Shown piece after piece: positions 33,401 through 46,759 of a stretch of DNA of 64,000 nt; position 1 is the first letter of the stretch, and the number at the start of each line of letters is the position of its first letter. The stretch is from positions 206,434-270,433 of the forward strand of contig MPNW01000024.1 of NCBI GenBank assembly GCA_011800805.1. The letters are read 5' to 3'. Origin of the DNA: Hirudo medicinalis. Its lineage: Eukaryota; Annelida; Clitellata; Hirudinida; Hirudinidae. Under the pieces are notes generated by a model. That model saw only the letters and a list, made by a program, of their open reading frames with translations. It made no database searches and was not told the DNA's origin. The position numbers and the translations under genes are program-made.

Positions 33401-35539
33401 GGATGTAAATACTAACAATAATAAGTAATTAAATGTTTAATGAGATATTTATGCACATTTTGTTTTATGATATTGATCAATTTTTACCAGAAGTATTAGT
33501 TCAAAAATACATTTTGGCCAGGGTTTCTGCATATTAGCTGGATGTTGAGGAACTTCTACTTAGTAATTATTATTTCTGCATCTCTAATTATGAAGGGTCT
33601 GATTGGTTTACATATTCTCTATCAAGTAATATCTGACTCCTACTTAACCTAGATTTGTGAACAAGGAGCATTTCCACTAGAGTAGTTTGAAGACTGTAAC
33701 TTAAGGATTAATTAAAAATAATCTGGATCTTTGACCTGGAGCCATAACAAAGATAAAGAAATAAACAAGCATTTATTGATAAGCTGTTTGATCCAGCATG
33801 ACTCAAATCCAAATTGTTAATGATTTAAATTAAGTAAATATATATATTTTTATTCTTTTTTATTCTCTCGATATTCAGTACCCTTAGCCCCAGATTATGA
33901 GAAGTGGATGAAGTGTCTTCCTCGACTCATCCATGATACTAAAAATTCCAGCACCCCGCTACAAATAGAGAGGTTTGACTTTATTTTTTATGGATTTGTT
34001 TTTATGTTCCATAAATTTTGAGAATTTATTTGCAAAGGCTTCTTTCTAAGAAGTTAAAATTAATCAAAAAGAGTAACTTCCACAAAATGTTTCTATTGTT
34101 GATTTTTAAATGTTTCATCAAAATGTTTAAGAAAATGTTTGGTGATGCTCACAATTCACAAAGCACTAGTTTTCAGTTTGTCTACGGAAAGTCTTGATGT
34201 TCAAAGCACTAGTGATTGCATGATTTGTGTTTTTGCATCTAAAATTTAATTGTTATAACTTTTCTTGAGAAAGAACTTTGTTTGAGCTAGTTTGTATTCT
34301 TTCTTGTAAGCCAGTTCTAGACTTTTTGGATTCTTTTTGTGAGCTTAGAACATTTAGAACATGTCTCTAAGACAATGATTGTATTTATCGGATATTATTT
34401 ACTGACTTATAAGTATTTAACGTTCTGCAATTGGATTGGAATGATGTCAGCCAACATGCTAAGATGAAATAAATGTTGTGACATAACATTGCAGCATCTA
34501 TAGTCTTTATAGTCTTTATTTTTATCTTTTAAGTATTTCCTCTATGTACAATTTTGGACTTTAATCTCTTCCTGGAATTGGATGAAGTGTTTTGCATTTA
34601 TTTATTGCCTGACACTGAGTGGGTGTTTGAAATTCAATTTGAATTTGGTGACTGGCTTCGGAAGCTAATCACTACGGAATAAATGCGTGCTTGTGATTAG
34701 TAAATGTTAAGCTCTTACTCTTGCTGTAAGCAACAACGATAATGAAGACGTATTAATGTATTTCATTCATAAAAACAAAAACGGAATCTGTAACGGAACA
34801 AATAACAAGCATCAATCCATTTCGGTGCCTGGATCAGTATTTTGAAAACATGACAGCTAATATTCTTTGCAAAAACAACTAAATAAACATGACAAATTAA
34901 TCATGGGTCCAACACGTGACAGTTATATATACTGGTTTTTTGCTTTTTTTGCTTCAATTTTTCAGAAATACACAAAAACTCTAGGAGTGCCAATTCTGAA
35001 TCTTGGAATATATGTTCTTTATAAAGTTCTGAATATATGAATTAATAAATTGACAGATAATTGTTGTATGAACACGAGCCTCTAACGCTTAAGCCTCGTT
35101 CAAAGGTTTTAATTGACAATGTTTAAAAAAAGCTATTTTATCCATAGGTATTACTGAAGAAATATTCCATATTATGACTTATTAATTAGTCATGTCACAA
35201 AGCTTAAGTGGTTGATGTAAAAGCTGACGTTCATTGTACCTTTTAAAAATGTAATCACCCACCTTGTGTTGGTGATTGCATGGTCGGCAAGGATCATCAG
35301 ATAATGCATGTGATGGCAGGCTGTCCATATAATTGACCCTGGGTGGGCGTTATCTATTGGAAAAGCAGTAAACAAAAAAAAACCCAGTGGGCATTTGATG
35401 GAGATGAACCAAATTCAGGACGGTTGTAATTTGGGAGTGGATGGAGTTGTCTTCTGGAGGAATATACAGTGCAGAGAGATGTTCAACCAAGCTCCTGCCT
35501 TATTGGGAATAGGAGTACTTAGAAAAGTGGCAAATTCAT

Positions 35540-35594
<55 letters not shown>

Positions 35595-36330
35595 ATATTA
35601 TTATTGTTGTTTTTATGTTTAATATCTTTCGCATTTAGCCCGCTTCATGATTATCATTTAACATCATGATTTATCTTGAGTTGTTCATGTATGAGAAAGG
35701 AGGAAAGATTATCTTGGCCTCAGAATTATGTAATTTGGATTCTCATTTACGGTTGAAACATGTCCAGATGTCCAGTAGACATTCAACAATTTCTTCCAAT
35801 TTGGACAAAGTTTTGTGGACTTCTAAGTTGTTGTTTGTATTGAACAGCCCTGAAATCTGCGCAGAATTTTATTCAAGAACCTGATCCATTTTAATCTCCT
35901 TCAGATTAATTTTTTAATGAAATCAAACCCTCAATGTTTTTATGCATGACAATTTCAAGCTAGTTGTCCTCAAACAATAAAATTTAAATCCATTTTAATA
36001 GGAACTTTTCAATGCTTGTATTTACCATTATTCTATTTTAAATAAAAGCACTGATATTTTTTGGCAATTTCACATTACTTGGTTTTTCTTTGTTGTGATT
36101 TAAGAATAAATCATATTAAAAATCAGCTTATTAAATAAATAAGCAGCATAATTTGTTATTATAACCTCTAACACATTGCATCTTGCATTTTTGATTTGTA
36201 CATTGAAAATGATGCAGGAAGAAACTATTGGGTGGTTTTATTATTAGAGCATAGGAAAAACCAATTTGGCACTTCTTCGATTCTTGTTTATCTCACCATC
36301 TGAATGCAATTAATAACTGGCCAGTTTATT

Positions 36331-36367
<37 letters not shown>

Positions 36368-38304
36368 GCATGCATTCTGTCTTCAAGCAATGAATTGTAT
36401 AGTAATCTCGTAGTCACGTATTTCGAGGCTAAGTTTACAAAAGCCATTATGCTATGGCATCTAGTGCTAGGCTGCTTCCTCATGTTTAATTACCAGCATG
36501 ACATTAAGATAATATTGTCCTTTTTTTAGCATTAAATTTTACTAAACACCTAAATATGCATTACTTTTGTTCATTTTTACTTAGTAATTAGTTTACTTTA
36601 TTATCAAATAATAGATGGCTCAGAAAAGAATATTACAAGATGGAGAGAAATGATTCGTTAGTGAATTAATTGTTAATTGTGGAATTGTTATTTCAATTAT
36701 TTCTGAATTTATGAGCCTATAAAATAAATGTGTATTTGCAGTGTGCTTAAATATATAGGTGAAATTATTGAATACCAATTACAGCATTTGCATGAGAGAT
36801 TTGAAGTTGTGGCTGATGCAGATAAACTTGAAATTGTCCAACAGTAAAATAAAAGACCTGTACCAAGTAATTATACTTCACTTAAAGATTTTTTGTTGTG
36901 AATGTTACTTGTTAATCTTGTTTTGGAGATGATGTGCTTATGTATTTCTATTTTGTGAGTCAATAATTTTAAGAACACAATATATTTGATCAACACAGGA
37001 CTGTAAATAATAATACCATGCAATGTTAGGCTGGTATTTCTGACAACTTGCGTATTTAAATTGTTATGAGAACATTCAATTTAGCAAAGAATTATCTCTT
37101 CCATCTTAACAATAGGAGGTGGACCCAGAGTGGAAGGACCTGAACTTTGAGGGATTCAAAGCTTTTTATCAGAAACTCCTGCTTCTGGTGAGTAAAAATT
37201 GTCAGTTTGGATGAGCGAAACAGTTGATTCACTGGATGAGTTTGTGATTAGAAACTTAGATTAGGAGAACTGATGAGCTGACAGCTAGATTTGTAAAGCT
37301 TCTGATTTTTTCTGTCGGTTGTTCGCTCTTTGCCTCATAACGACGCGCGATTTGATTGTCTCGATGACTTCAGCAAGAGATGATGACTTCAGCAAGAGAC
37401 GGTCTGTGTTCTGTTGTGCACCAGACGGGGTAAAAAATGTTTCAGGATCTGTCGGTTTTAGAAAATTTTGTTCGCAGAATGTTTTTGACCCGTTGATTGT
37501 TGAAGTGCAGTGTGATGATCTCATGGATTAAGTATCTGTGACTGACCAATTCGAGGAGCTATTTAATCGAAGCTTGAATTGATTTAATTTTTTTAATTTT
37601 TCTAACACTTACAAATTTACTTGAATTCATCTCTTTTCCACAAGAATATGCCAGATCTTCTTCACCAGTACATCCAGAGGAAGTAAGATTGTTTTGATAC
37701 ATTTAGCTGACCTTAAAAATTGCTTGATGGTCTGTAATTTAGCATTTATTGTGTAAATTAGCTTTGTTGTTTAGTATTTAAATTTCCTGTTTGTTTACAA
37801 GTATCCCTAATAACTCAAAATAACTTGTTCTCCTCATTCTTGTAATCATTACCATCATCATCATCGTCGTCGTCGTCGTCATCGTCATCGTCATCATCAT
37901 CATCATTATCATCATCATCATCAACATGATTATTTCTTATGAATTGCATTTCAGAAGCATGATTAAGCTTGAGGATTTCAAAGACTTCATGATCTCAGAA
38001 CAAAAGGCAAGTCTTTTTCATGGTCTCCGCACTTTCAACGATGTCGTTCCTACAAACTTGCATAACTCCTAAATTCCAAGGCATTTCTAACTGTCAATAA
38101 ATCAATGTTCATTCTTTTGTAATTATTAACGACTTTGTTGTTAAGCAACCTTAGTGATAAGCCGTTCATCACAGGAGCAGATTTGTGTGGACCTGGAGGT
38201 GGCAAAGAAGATGATGACAGATTATCTGGACAACCCTTATGGACAGCCACAAAATCATTTCACCATCTCAGAGGTCTGTAACACCTGCATCTTGTTTATT
38301 GTAG

Positions 38305-38336
<32 letters not shown>

Positions 38337-38730
38337 CCATAGGTGATAGATGCATGCACATTCTTATGCCTGAAATACAAAAATGTCATCTTACCACAAG
38401 GTTCATTAATTTTGTTGTCGTTGCAGTTTTGCGACTACCTATTTTCCAAGAGCAATTGCATCTTCAACGAGATGCACTATGCAGTCATACAAGACATGGA
38501 TCATCCTCTGACTCATTATTGGATAGCATCTTCTCATAACACGTTCGCATCCACTCACGTGATCGAAACCACTCAGTCATTATGCAGTCATTACATAATT
38601 GACTTCATGCCATGGATGCCCTCATAATGTAGAATCGATCGTTCAATACTGTGGTCTATTTACACTAATGTCTCCATTAGTATTTTTGTCGTTTCATCAT
38701 CATTGTCGCTACCATCCACAACCACCACCA

Positions 38731-38775
<45 letters not shown>

Positions 38776-41700
38776 GCCATCATCATCGTCGACATCATTG
38801 TCATCATCCAGGTACCTCACTGGAGATCAGATAAAGAGTGAGTCGTCAACCGATGCTTATGCAAGAGTTCTCAGAATGGGCTGCAGATGCATAGAATGTA
38901 TGTTTGAATTCCCTTCTGTTGTCACGATGTAATCATGTGATTGTACACATGTTGAAGTGGATAATGGTGATGACAGTTGTTTGTAATAATGAAGATGATG
39001 GTAGTGATGATGATATGATTGATGATGATAAAAAGGATGATCATGATGACGGCTGTGGCGATGATGACAGTGGTGATGATACGATTAATGATGATGACGG
39101 CTGTGGCGATGATGAGGTTCTTCCTGAAATTCAGTGGATTGTTGGGACGGTCCTGATGGCTACCCTCACATCTTCCATGGACACACCCTCACCACCAAGA
39201 TCAGATTCATGGATGTCCTCAAGACCATCAAGGAACATGCTTGGGTCGCTTCAGAGTTTGTGAATTTTTTTTGCATTTATCTTATTTAATTACCTATTTA
39301 ATAATGATTCATCACTTCTATTGCATTATTCTATTGTTATTGAGCTATTACAACATTGTGGTCCTTGTACATGGCCATTCCATTGTTCCTCTAGATTTCC
39401 ACTGATACTGTCGATAGAGAACCACTGCACCATACCACAGCAGAGGAACATGGCCACGGCTTTCAAGGACATCTTCGGTGATGACCTCCTGACCGAATCT
39501 CTCTCTGCCAACTCCAATGTCATGCCCTCTCCGAACAAAATGAAGAGGAAGATCATAATCAAGGTATAATAAAAGAGATGAATGTTACATGGTGCTAGAG
39601 ATAATGGCTTAGAAATGATTGACTTTAGCAACCACCATTGATAAGATAACGTGATGGTAATGTTAAAACTATAAATGTATAACTGTTATGTTATTCATTA
39701 TCGTTATGATATTATGATTATGATTGCGATAATCTTTGGCCTATGAAGATTAAGAAGGTCTGTGCCGTTTATTATTAAGCTTAACTATTTTCCTCTGCAG
39801 CACAAAAAGCTGCCTGAGGGTGACACGTCCGGCATGGTCAAATCGGACGAAGGTGAGTTGGGAAATGCACGACATGGACATTAAATTAAGCTTTAGAACG
39901 TCACAATGTCAACACTTAATTTCAACACCAGCAGTTGTTGTCGTGCTTAGATCATTTCTCACTTTAAAAAGTAAACAATATTCATCGTGAGTGCATCGTG
40001 AGTGCATTGTGAATGCATTGTGAATGCATTGTGAGAACCAAAAACATTTTCTAGTCAGGGGAAGTCATTTCTTTTTTTTTCTCTTTTTGAGTTAATCAAT
40101 CAAAATGATTCACAGGGTTTTTTGGTCACAACTTGGTTTTAGTCCTCATTTAGAAATTGAATGCAATGTAGGGTTTGTTTATTTAAAGTTAATGATTTCA
40201 TTTTGCTTTTACAGTCAGCTTGACTGAAACTGTTTTGGCAAATTCGGTGAAGAATGGAATCCTGTACATGCAAGATCCCATTGACAATGTTATTATTATT
40301 TTTTAGATGTTTTTTTTTTATAATGTAACAAAAACAAAACATTTCTGTTTGAAATAACAAAGGAGTAGATATTTCAATTATGTGCTTATTTCCTCTTCAG
40401 AAATGGCAGCCTCATTTCTTCATGTTGACCCATACAAAACTGCATTACACCGAGCAGACGGAAAAGCCCGAGGACGAGACTCAGGAGGCAGACGACTGCA
40501 ATGATGAAGATCTCAACCAACCGCTCTGTCCCAACTCGGTCAGTGCGGATGTTCACGATGCTCCTTATGATTCTCTCTCATAAAATGTCTTTTATTTTAT
40601 TTCATCGTAACGACTGCTATTTTTTCCCATTACCACATTGCCTTCATCACCTCTATCACATTTTCTGCATCTTATTTTATTTCGACAGAAGCCGAAGAAT
40701 GAAATGCATTTTTCTGAGAAGTGGTTCCACAGGAAACTGCCGGGAGGAAGACAAGAGGCAGAGAGACTCCTGAGGGAGTTTTCTGACCTCGGAGATGGAA
40801 CATTCCTTGTAAGGGAAAGTGAAACCTTTGTTGGGGATTTCAGCCTTTCTTTCTGGTGAGTGTAGATTGTTGTTATTGTTATTATTTATTATTATTGTTA
40901 TTATTATTATTATTATTATGTTATTATTATTGTTTATGATTATGTCTAATGCATATTAATAATGTGTATTAGTAAGCCATTTGATATTTGTTTGAATTGA
41001 TTTTTTTCTCTCATATCAAATGTACCTTATAAATGTTAACAAAAGTTTGTTCCACCGATATTATACTTTTTATTTTATATTCAAGGCTAATGACTTTTCA
41101 GTGATCTTCTTCAATATATAAACAATATAATGTGCATTTGTCCAGTGTTTCTAAATTTAACACAGGAGGCAAGGTCAGTCAAATCACTGTCGAATCAGAT
41201 CAAAGCACGAGAGAGGCAAGCTCATGTACTACCTGATCGAGCCGAAATTGTTTGACAGCCTCTACAACCTCATCAGCTATTATAGGCAGAATCCACTCAA
41301 GAGTTATAACTTCAATCAGATTCTCAACGAGCCAGTACCTCAGCCTGAATCCCACAGGGACAAGGAGTGAGCTCTAAGATTTTTTCTTGATGAGTATTAG
41401 CCCTAACTCTAATTGCATCGATTGACCACTGGCTGGTAATCTGTTCTAAACCCACCAATGATTAACATCATTGTCAGGTGGTACTATGAGAGGCTGAGCA
41501 GAGAAGACGCGGAGGACAAGTTGTCTCGAATCCACCAGGATGGAGTATTTTTAGTGAGGAGGAGGCTACCAAGCTCCAGGGATCCTGATCCCTCCCAATA
41601 TGCCATCTCATTCAGGTATGTGCCTTGATATGCATGATGCCTCATTATTGATAGGGTCACTTAACAGTAGAATGATGTGATAAAGATGATATAATTCCGA

Positions 41701-43208
41701 TTATGAAAAAGTGTCTGTTATATGTAATTATGTTATTAAGTGATAAAGGTGATGTAATTCTGATTGCAAAAAGTGTGTGATATGATATTATGTTATTAAG
41801 TGATAGAGATGATGTAATTATGTTATTAAGTAAGTATGCTATACCCCATAAGGGGTGACGGCAAGATCAAACACTGTCGGATCAAGCAGGAGGGTCGCCT
41901 CTTCATCATTGGCAATGCCACCTTCGAGACCCTGATTGATCTGGTGAACTACTACAAGAACCACCCTCTCTATAGAAACATGAAGCTCAAGTATGCTGCC
42001 ACTGACAGGCTGCTCAGGGAACTGGGAACTGTTAGTTCTGATCCATTTCAGTTTTGTGATGTTAAATCAGACGAAATTGAGTCCAAAGATAATAAACTGA
42101 TCATTTGAGTCAGTTAGGTTATTAATTTTCAGATAATATTGTTAAGAAAGACGTTTCCTTGAATAAAGTTAAGTATTGAGGTGATGATGCTTAGTAATAA
42201 TGACGTTCGAATGGCAGGACAGAGATGAGGGCAGTATTTATTCCAGTGGACTCTACCAAATTCCAAATGACATTGAAGCTCAAGTGAGTCTTTAACTACT
42301 CAACTATTTTTTTTACGTTGTTGTTAGAGGTGGTGAAGGTGGTTCAAACATTTATTACTTATGACTGAAGATCTGAAATTACAGGCCAAAGTTCAGGCCC
42401 TTTATGACTACAGAGCCTCAAGAGATGATGAGCTGACCTTCTGTAAGCATGCCATCATTTCAAATGTCCAGAAGGAAGATGGGGGATGGTTAGTGATGAT
42501 GATGATGATGGTGATGATTATGACGGTTGTTATCATCGCAGTATGGGTATCGCTGTGCAATTATCATTGATACTTTTTACAGCTAGCAATGCTCGATACC
42601 AAAACTTTTTTTAAACCTTGCCCCAGGATGAAATTAAGTTTCATAAACTGTGAGTTGAAATTGAAGTCACCCACCTTTTTCCTGTCCTTATTATGTTTTA
42701 ATAAAAGAATGTTTGAAAGCAATGCATCCTGTAGCATGCAGTCTGGATATTTTGCAAGGAGAAAAAGCTACAAGTCTAGGATATCTAGGATATTTACTTA
42801 TAACATAGGCATTTATTGTAAACTAACTGAATGTTTTGTTGGAAGACCATATAAATCCATACAAAGCTGGTGCTCAACTGACAGCCGTCGTCCAGTGTCA
42901 TTTTACCTCATGTCGGCTCGGTCGTGAAGTCCAGAAAGTGCGGCATTTGACGACATCGAAGTCACGAACGGATGCCATGTCAAAAGATGAGATTAAAAAT
43001 ACACTGGGTAGTAAAAGTTCAGCTGATCAATCACTGACACTGATGGGATTTTTCAACAAATTTCTTTACTGCACTTTCCACAAAGAGAGAAAAATTGGAT
43101 GTCATTGGTATGGAAGTTGTAATTGGTATGGAAGGGGCCGATGATATTTTGCTGATATTTCTTCAGAGTTGCCATCTCTTAACCAATATCCTTGCACACA
43201 AAAAAACG

Positions 43209-43242
<34 letters not shown>

Positions 43243-46200
43243 ATTATTAAGCTATTATTATTAATAGTTATTATTATTTATTATAAATAAATAATATATA
43301 TATATATATAAAACCCTCAAAACTGGATTGCCAGCTGCTCCGGCAGTGGAGAGATTACTCTCACTGGGTGGCGGAATTGTTTCACCACTTTGCTCAACTA
43401 TGTCAAGCAAACATTTTGAAATGTTGCTAGTTTTGCATATAACAAAATGGTAAACATATAATCATACATTTGCATAAATGACATCATTTTTTCATATATT
43501 TTTTTTTGTTGTTGCTTTATAATAAAATTCTTTTCTTTTTTTTTGAATATTGTTTCAAAATATATAGGAAAAAGTATTGCCAGTATTTTGTAATGAATAT
43601 TGGTATTGGTATTGGCAATACTTTTATAAGGTATTATTAACAATCCTGGATTATAGCGGTTAATTTGATGTGGTCTTATAATTGAATTAATGCACATCAG
43701 GTGGCGAGGCGATTATGGGGGAAAGAGAGCTGGATGGTTTCCAGCAAATTATGTGGAAGAGATGGAGCAGGAGAAAGATCCCAGCGACTTGATGCCTTTT
43801 GGAAGATTACAACAAGGCACCATCGACCTCATAGGGGTCACTGTAGGTGGGGTACGACTGACTAACGCCGAACATTCCGAGCTTAAAATTGAAAACTTGA
43901 CTAAAATCGTCCTCCTCCCTCAGATCGCATGCCCCGGAAAACCGGGGACAAATTCGTATTCCGCATCATCAGCCCCAATCAGTCTCAAAATGCACGGGAG
44001 ATTGGAGTGAATACCGAGGAGGAAATGCAGTCTTGGATGAGAGAAATCAGAGAGTGCAGTGGGAATGCAGAGAGGCAGGTAAGATGTTTGGCAGGTGCCA
44101 GTGTCTTGTTGCTGTTGTTGCTTTGAGCCTGGGGATTGTGGTTAGCATCGTCGTTAACTAATATTTGTAAAAGTGCTGATAATGATTAGTTATTAAATAC
44201 TAGTCTGCCAATGAGTTGAGTCTTGGAGGTATTTGTTTTTATTTTTAGACCAGTCATGGTCGTTAGTGCAAGTAGAGTTGAAGGTTGTGTAAAACGTACC
44301 TTGTAGGTGTACGTATGTTGATTAAGTTAAGGCTAATGTCCATCATCATAATAATTATTGTTAGTGTCATGATATTATTATCATCATCACAACAAGATAC
44401 AAGATATCCACATGATAGAGAGGAACATGAAAATTGCCAAAGAACTTTCAGACCTCATTGTCTACTGCCAGCCTGTCAAGTTCAGTGAGGAAAAGGGTTA
44501 TTATCATCATCATCATCATTGTTATTATTGAGTCTTTTAAATGTTTCTCAACATTAAATTTTTATCTAGATAATAATCTTGAATGTAAATTACAGTTAAT
44601 TACATGTAAATTAATGAGATTTTTTGTTAATCGTTGCGATTAATAAGTGATGTCTGGCAAAGTGAGCCACTGCGAGATGTTTTCCCTGCCCGAAACAAGA
44701 ATATTCGATAGAGCCTCCCAGGCCAAGCAGAACATCTCGGACCTTGTGGCCACCAATCGGAAGTGTTTGACACGAATCTACCCCAAGGGTCAGAGAATAG
44801 ACTCCTCCAACTACGACCCCACGCCCATGTGGAACTGCGGGTGCCATTTCATTGCCCTCAATTATCAGACTGGAGGTTCAAACTATTAATTGATTCGTTA
44901 AACTTCTTAACGATTATTTTGAAATGGGTCACTTTGTAACTGTGAGTCACAAATTAGAAGATTAGACCACTTATTTATTGCTTCTACTATTCAGTCCGGC
45001 TCTAGTTAAATAACAAGCTGCTTAGTAATTGTCAGAAAAAAAAGTCTCTCAGATGGAGTATGTAATTCAATTGTGATTTGTCCAATTAGATCGCTCGATG
45101 CAGCTCAACGAGGGGAGGTTTCTCATGAATGGACGATGTGGGTATGTGCTTCAGCCCGACTGCATGAGGGCAGATGGCTACAACCCTTACAATGCCAGCA
45201 CTTTGAAACAGCTCAAGTCTGCCATCACCATTACCATCACGGTGGGGAAATTTCAAGTCGATACAAGTTTAATTTTTATGACCACCTGGTGCTCTGCATT
45301 GATTTATTTCTTTAAAACTCATGCATTTGTACATTCCTTATTTGCTTCATTGTCAAATTGTGTATTTCTGTCAAGGAATTTTTTACAATTTATTATTAAT
45401 TATAAATTATAGTTGTTCATTCGAACTCGCAGATCCTGGCCGCTCGACATCTGGTCAAACCGAAGAGGGGTCTCTCATGTCCGTTTGTGGAAGTCGAAAT
45501 TGTTGGCTGCGACTATGACTCTGGAAAGTACAAGACAAAACCAAAATGTAGTTGTATCAATTCTAATTTAATTGATACATAATACATTTAATTTAATTGA
45601 GTTAATGATAAGGATTCATTAACTCTGAAATACCACTGATGATGACGTCGGCGACTTTCGACGACGATGATGATGATGGTGATGATGATAAAGGTGATTG
45701 AGATGATAATGAAAGTGAGGATCTATTTGGTTGCAAATAATGTACACTTTTCTTTATTTTGAAAGCTGACAATGGCTTAAACCCTTCTTGGAATGGCGAA
45801 ACATGCACTTTTGATGTCCTCAACCCCGATACCTGTCTGGTGAGGTTCCTGGTGCAAGATGAAGACATGTTTGGAGACCACAACTTTTTGGGGCAGGCCA
45901 CATTCCCTCTGCCATGTCTAAGAACCGGTTGGCTTTCACCTGATTGACAGTTATTGTAAAGCCGTCGTGGGTAACTATCGGGATAATTGCGGTGCAGGAT
46001 TCAGGTCGATCCAGCTGAAGAACGAGCACAGCGAGGAGCTAGAGATGTCATCTCTTCTTGTTCATATCCAGATCGAGAAGGTTCTCAATTTTGTGACTAT
46101 TTATTTTTATCAATCTTCACAGCCTGGCATCAACTGGTCATCAATGTTGTTAACATCAAGTTTCAATTATCAATCATTCCTTATTTTATCTGTTAATCAT

Positions 46201-46759
46201 CAGTCAGTCAGTCAACCTTTGTTTGATTGTTTTTAATCCTTGATGACGAAATTTATTGGCAGAGTGACGACGACGACTACAAGTCGATTCAGATCCTCAG
46301 AGAGGAGAACGACCACCTGCAGATGGAGTTGGAGGACCGAGCGATGAAGAAGGACGATCACGGTGTTGCAGAGATCCAGGCACAGAAGAGCAAGACCGAG
46401 GAAATGCTCCTCGAGAAGACTGAACTCAGGCTGAAAGCAAGGTTGTTCAGTAATTAGTTTTCCTAATTAGTCTTTAGACTTTCATTAATATTGTATCAGA
46501 ATCAATTATTATTGTCAAATGGAAACGTTTTGCCAGTGTACCAGTCCGGTCTGCAATATTAGTTACAAATGATATCTCATGATAACCTAAGTGAATATAT
46601 ACGATTTTATTTTATATCCAATTCATTATCAATGCCATAATCATCATCACCACAACAACCATCATCATGATCATCATCATCACTGCACATCTCTGTGGCT
46701 TGTGTTGATTTGTTGGCAATCTCCTCTTGATCAGACTCCAGAAGAAGAAGTCAAGATGA
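30487..46759 (+). CDS. PLCG: Phospholipase C gamma
   Basis: Hydrolyses PIP2 to IP3 and diacylglycerol downstream of tyrosine kinases. Thirty-two exons give about 1275 residues, the family's usual length. Exon groups: N-terminal PH 30487-30685, 31126-31275, 33879-33972; EF-hands 36615-36656, 36742-about 36866, 37116-37187, 37645-37682, 37955-38006, 38175-38273; X box 38427-38542, 38812-38897, 39135-39255, 39395-39563, 39801-39852; split PH first half 40215-40288, 40401-40538; SH2-N 40689-40855, 41166-41366; SH2-C 41478-41615, 41853-42030; Tyr linker 42218-42283; SH3 42385-42488, 43701-43846; split PH second half to about 44078 (43924-44078); Y box 44397-44496, 44648-44875, 45090-45241; C2 45432-45547, 45766-45927, 45998-46080; tail 46263-46441, 46735-46759. 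Catalytic His are in ASSHNTYLTG and [11 protein letters not shown]2 Arg in FLVRESE and FLVRRR. Exon 5 needs a one-base correction or a weak donor. Confidence 0.93.
35539..35594. repeat. (ATC)n microsatellite in PLCG intron 3
   Basis: About 18 perfect ATC units; longest pure ATC run in the window. Confidence 0.95.
36338..36367. repeat. (TTA)n microsatellite in PLCG intron 3
   Basis: Nine or ten TTA units. Confidence 0.9.
37855..37926. repeat. (ATC)n/(GTC)n microsatellite in PLCG intron 7
   Basis: Mixed ATC and GTC units immediately upstream of exon 8. Confidence 0.9.
38303..38337. repeat. (GAT)n microsatellite in PLCG intron 9
   Basis: About eleven GAT units between exons 9 and 10. This strand orientation is opposite to the ATC run at 38732. 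Confidence 0.9.
38732..38780. repeat. (ATC)n microsatellite in PLCG intron 10
   Basis: About fourteen ATC units, ending 32 bp before exon 11. The polypyrimidine tract of that acceptor is itself made of CATCAT-type repeat. Confidence 0.9.
39978..40035. repeat. Tandem repeat, 11-bp unit, in PLCG intron 14
   Basis: Five copies of GTGAGTGCATC / GTGAATGCATT-type units in a row. Confidence 0.75.
40880..40936. repeat. (TTA)n microsatellite in PLCG intron 17
   Basis: Interrupted TTA/TTG units starting about 25 bp after the exon 17 donor. Confidence 0.85.
41680..41834. repeat. Tandem repeat, about 65-bp unit, in PLCG intron 19
   Basis: Three diverged copies contain GTGATA(A/G)AG(A/G)TGAT, AATT(C/A), an AAAAAGTGT segment and TATTATGTTATTAAGT. 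The last copy abuts exon 20. Confidence 0.75.
43209..43310. repeat. (TA)n and (TTA)n microsatellite cluster in PLCG intron 22
   Basis: Two TA dinucleotide runs (about 43209-43236 and 43292-43309) flank AT-rich TTA repeats. Confidence 0.9.
43313..43453 (+). pseudogene. hAT transposase C-terminal dimerisation remnant in PLCG intron 22
   Basis: An open stretch encodes [19 protein letters not shown], then IVSP...[11 protein letters not shown], ending at a stop. This follows the hAT C-terminal signature (P-A-S/T-x-x-x-E-R-x-F-S-x-x-G, then P-x-R...L-S-x-x-x-x-x-x-L-x-x-L). The remaining transposase is missing and no terminal repeats were found next to it. It is not part of the PLCG coding sequence, since exons 22 and 23 join in phase across the intron. 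Confidence 0.7.

Noticed and set aside
35539..35594. Poly-His coding tract
   Set aside because: It is an intronic (ATC)n microsatellite of PLCG, not an exon.
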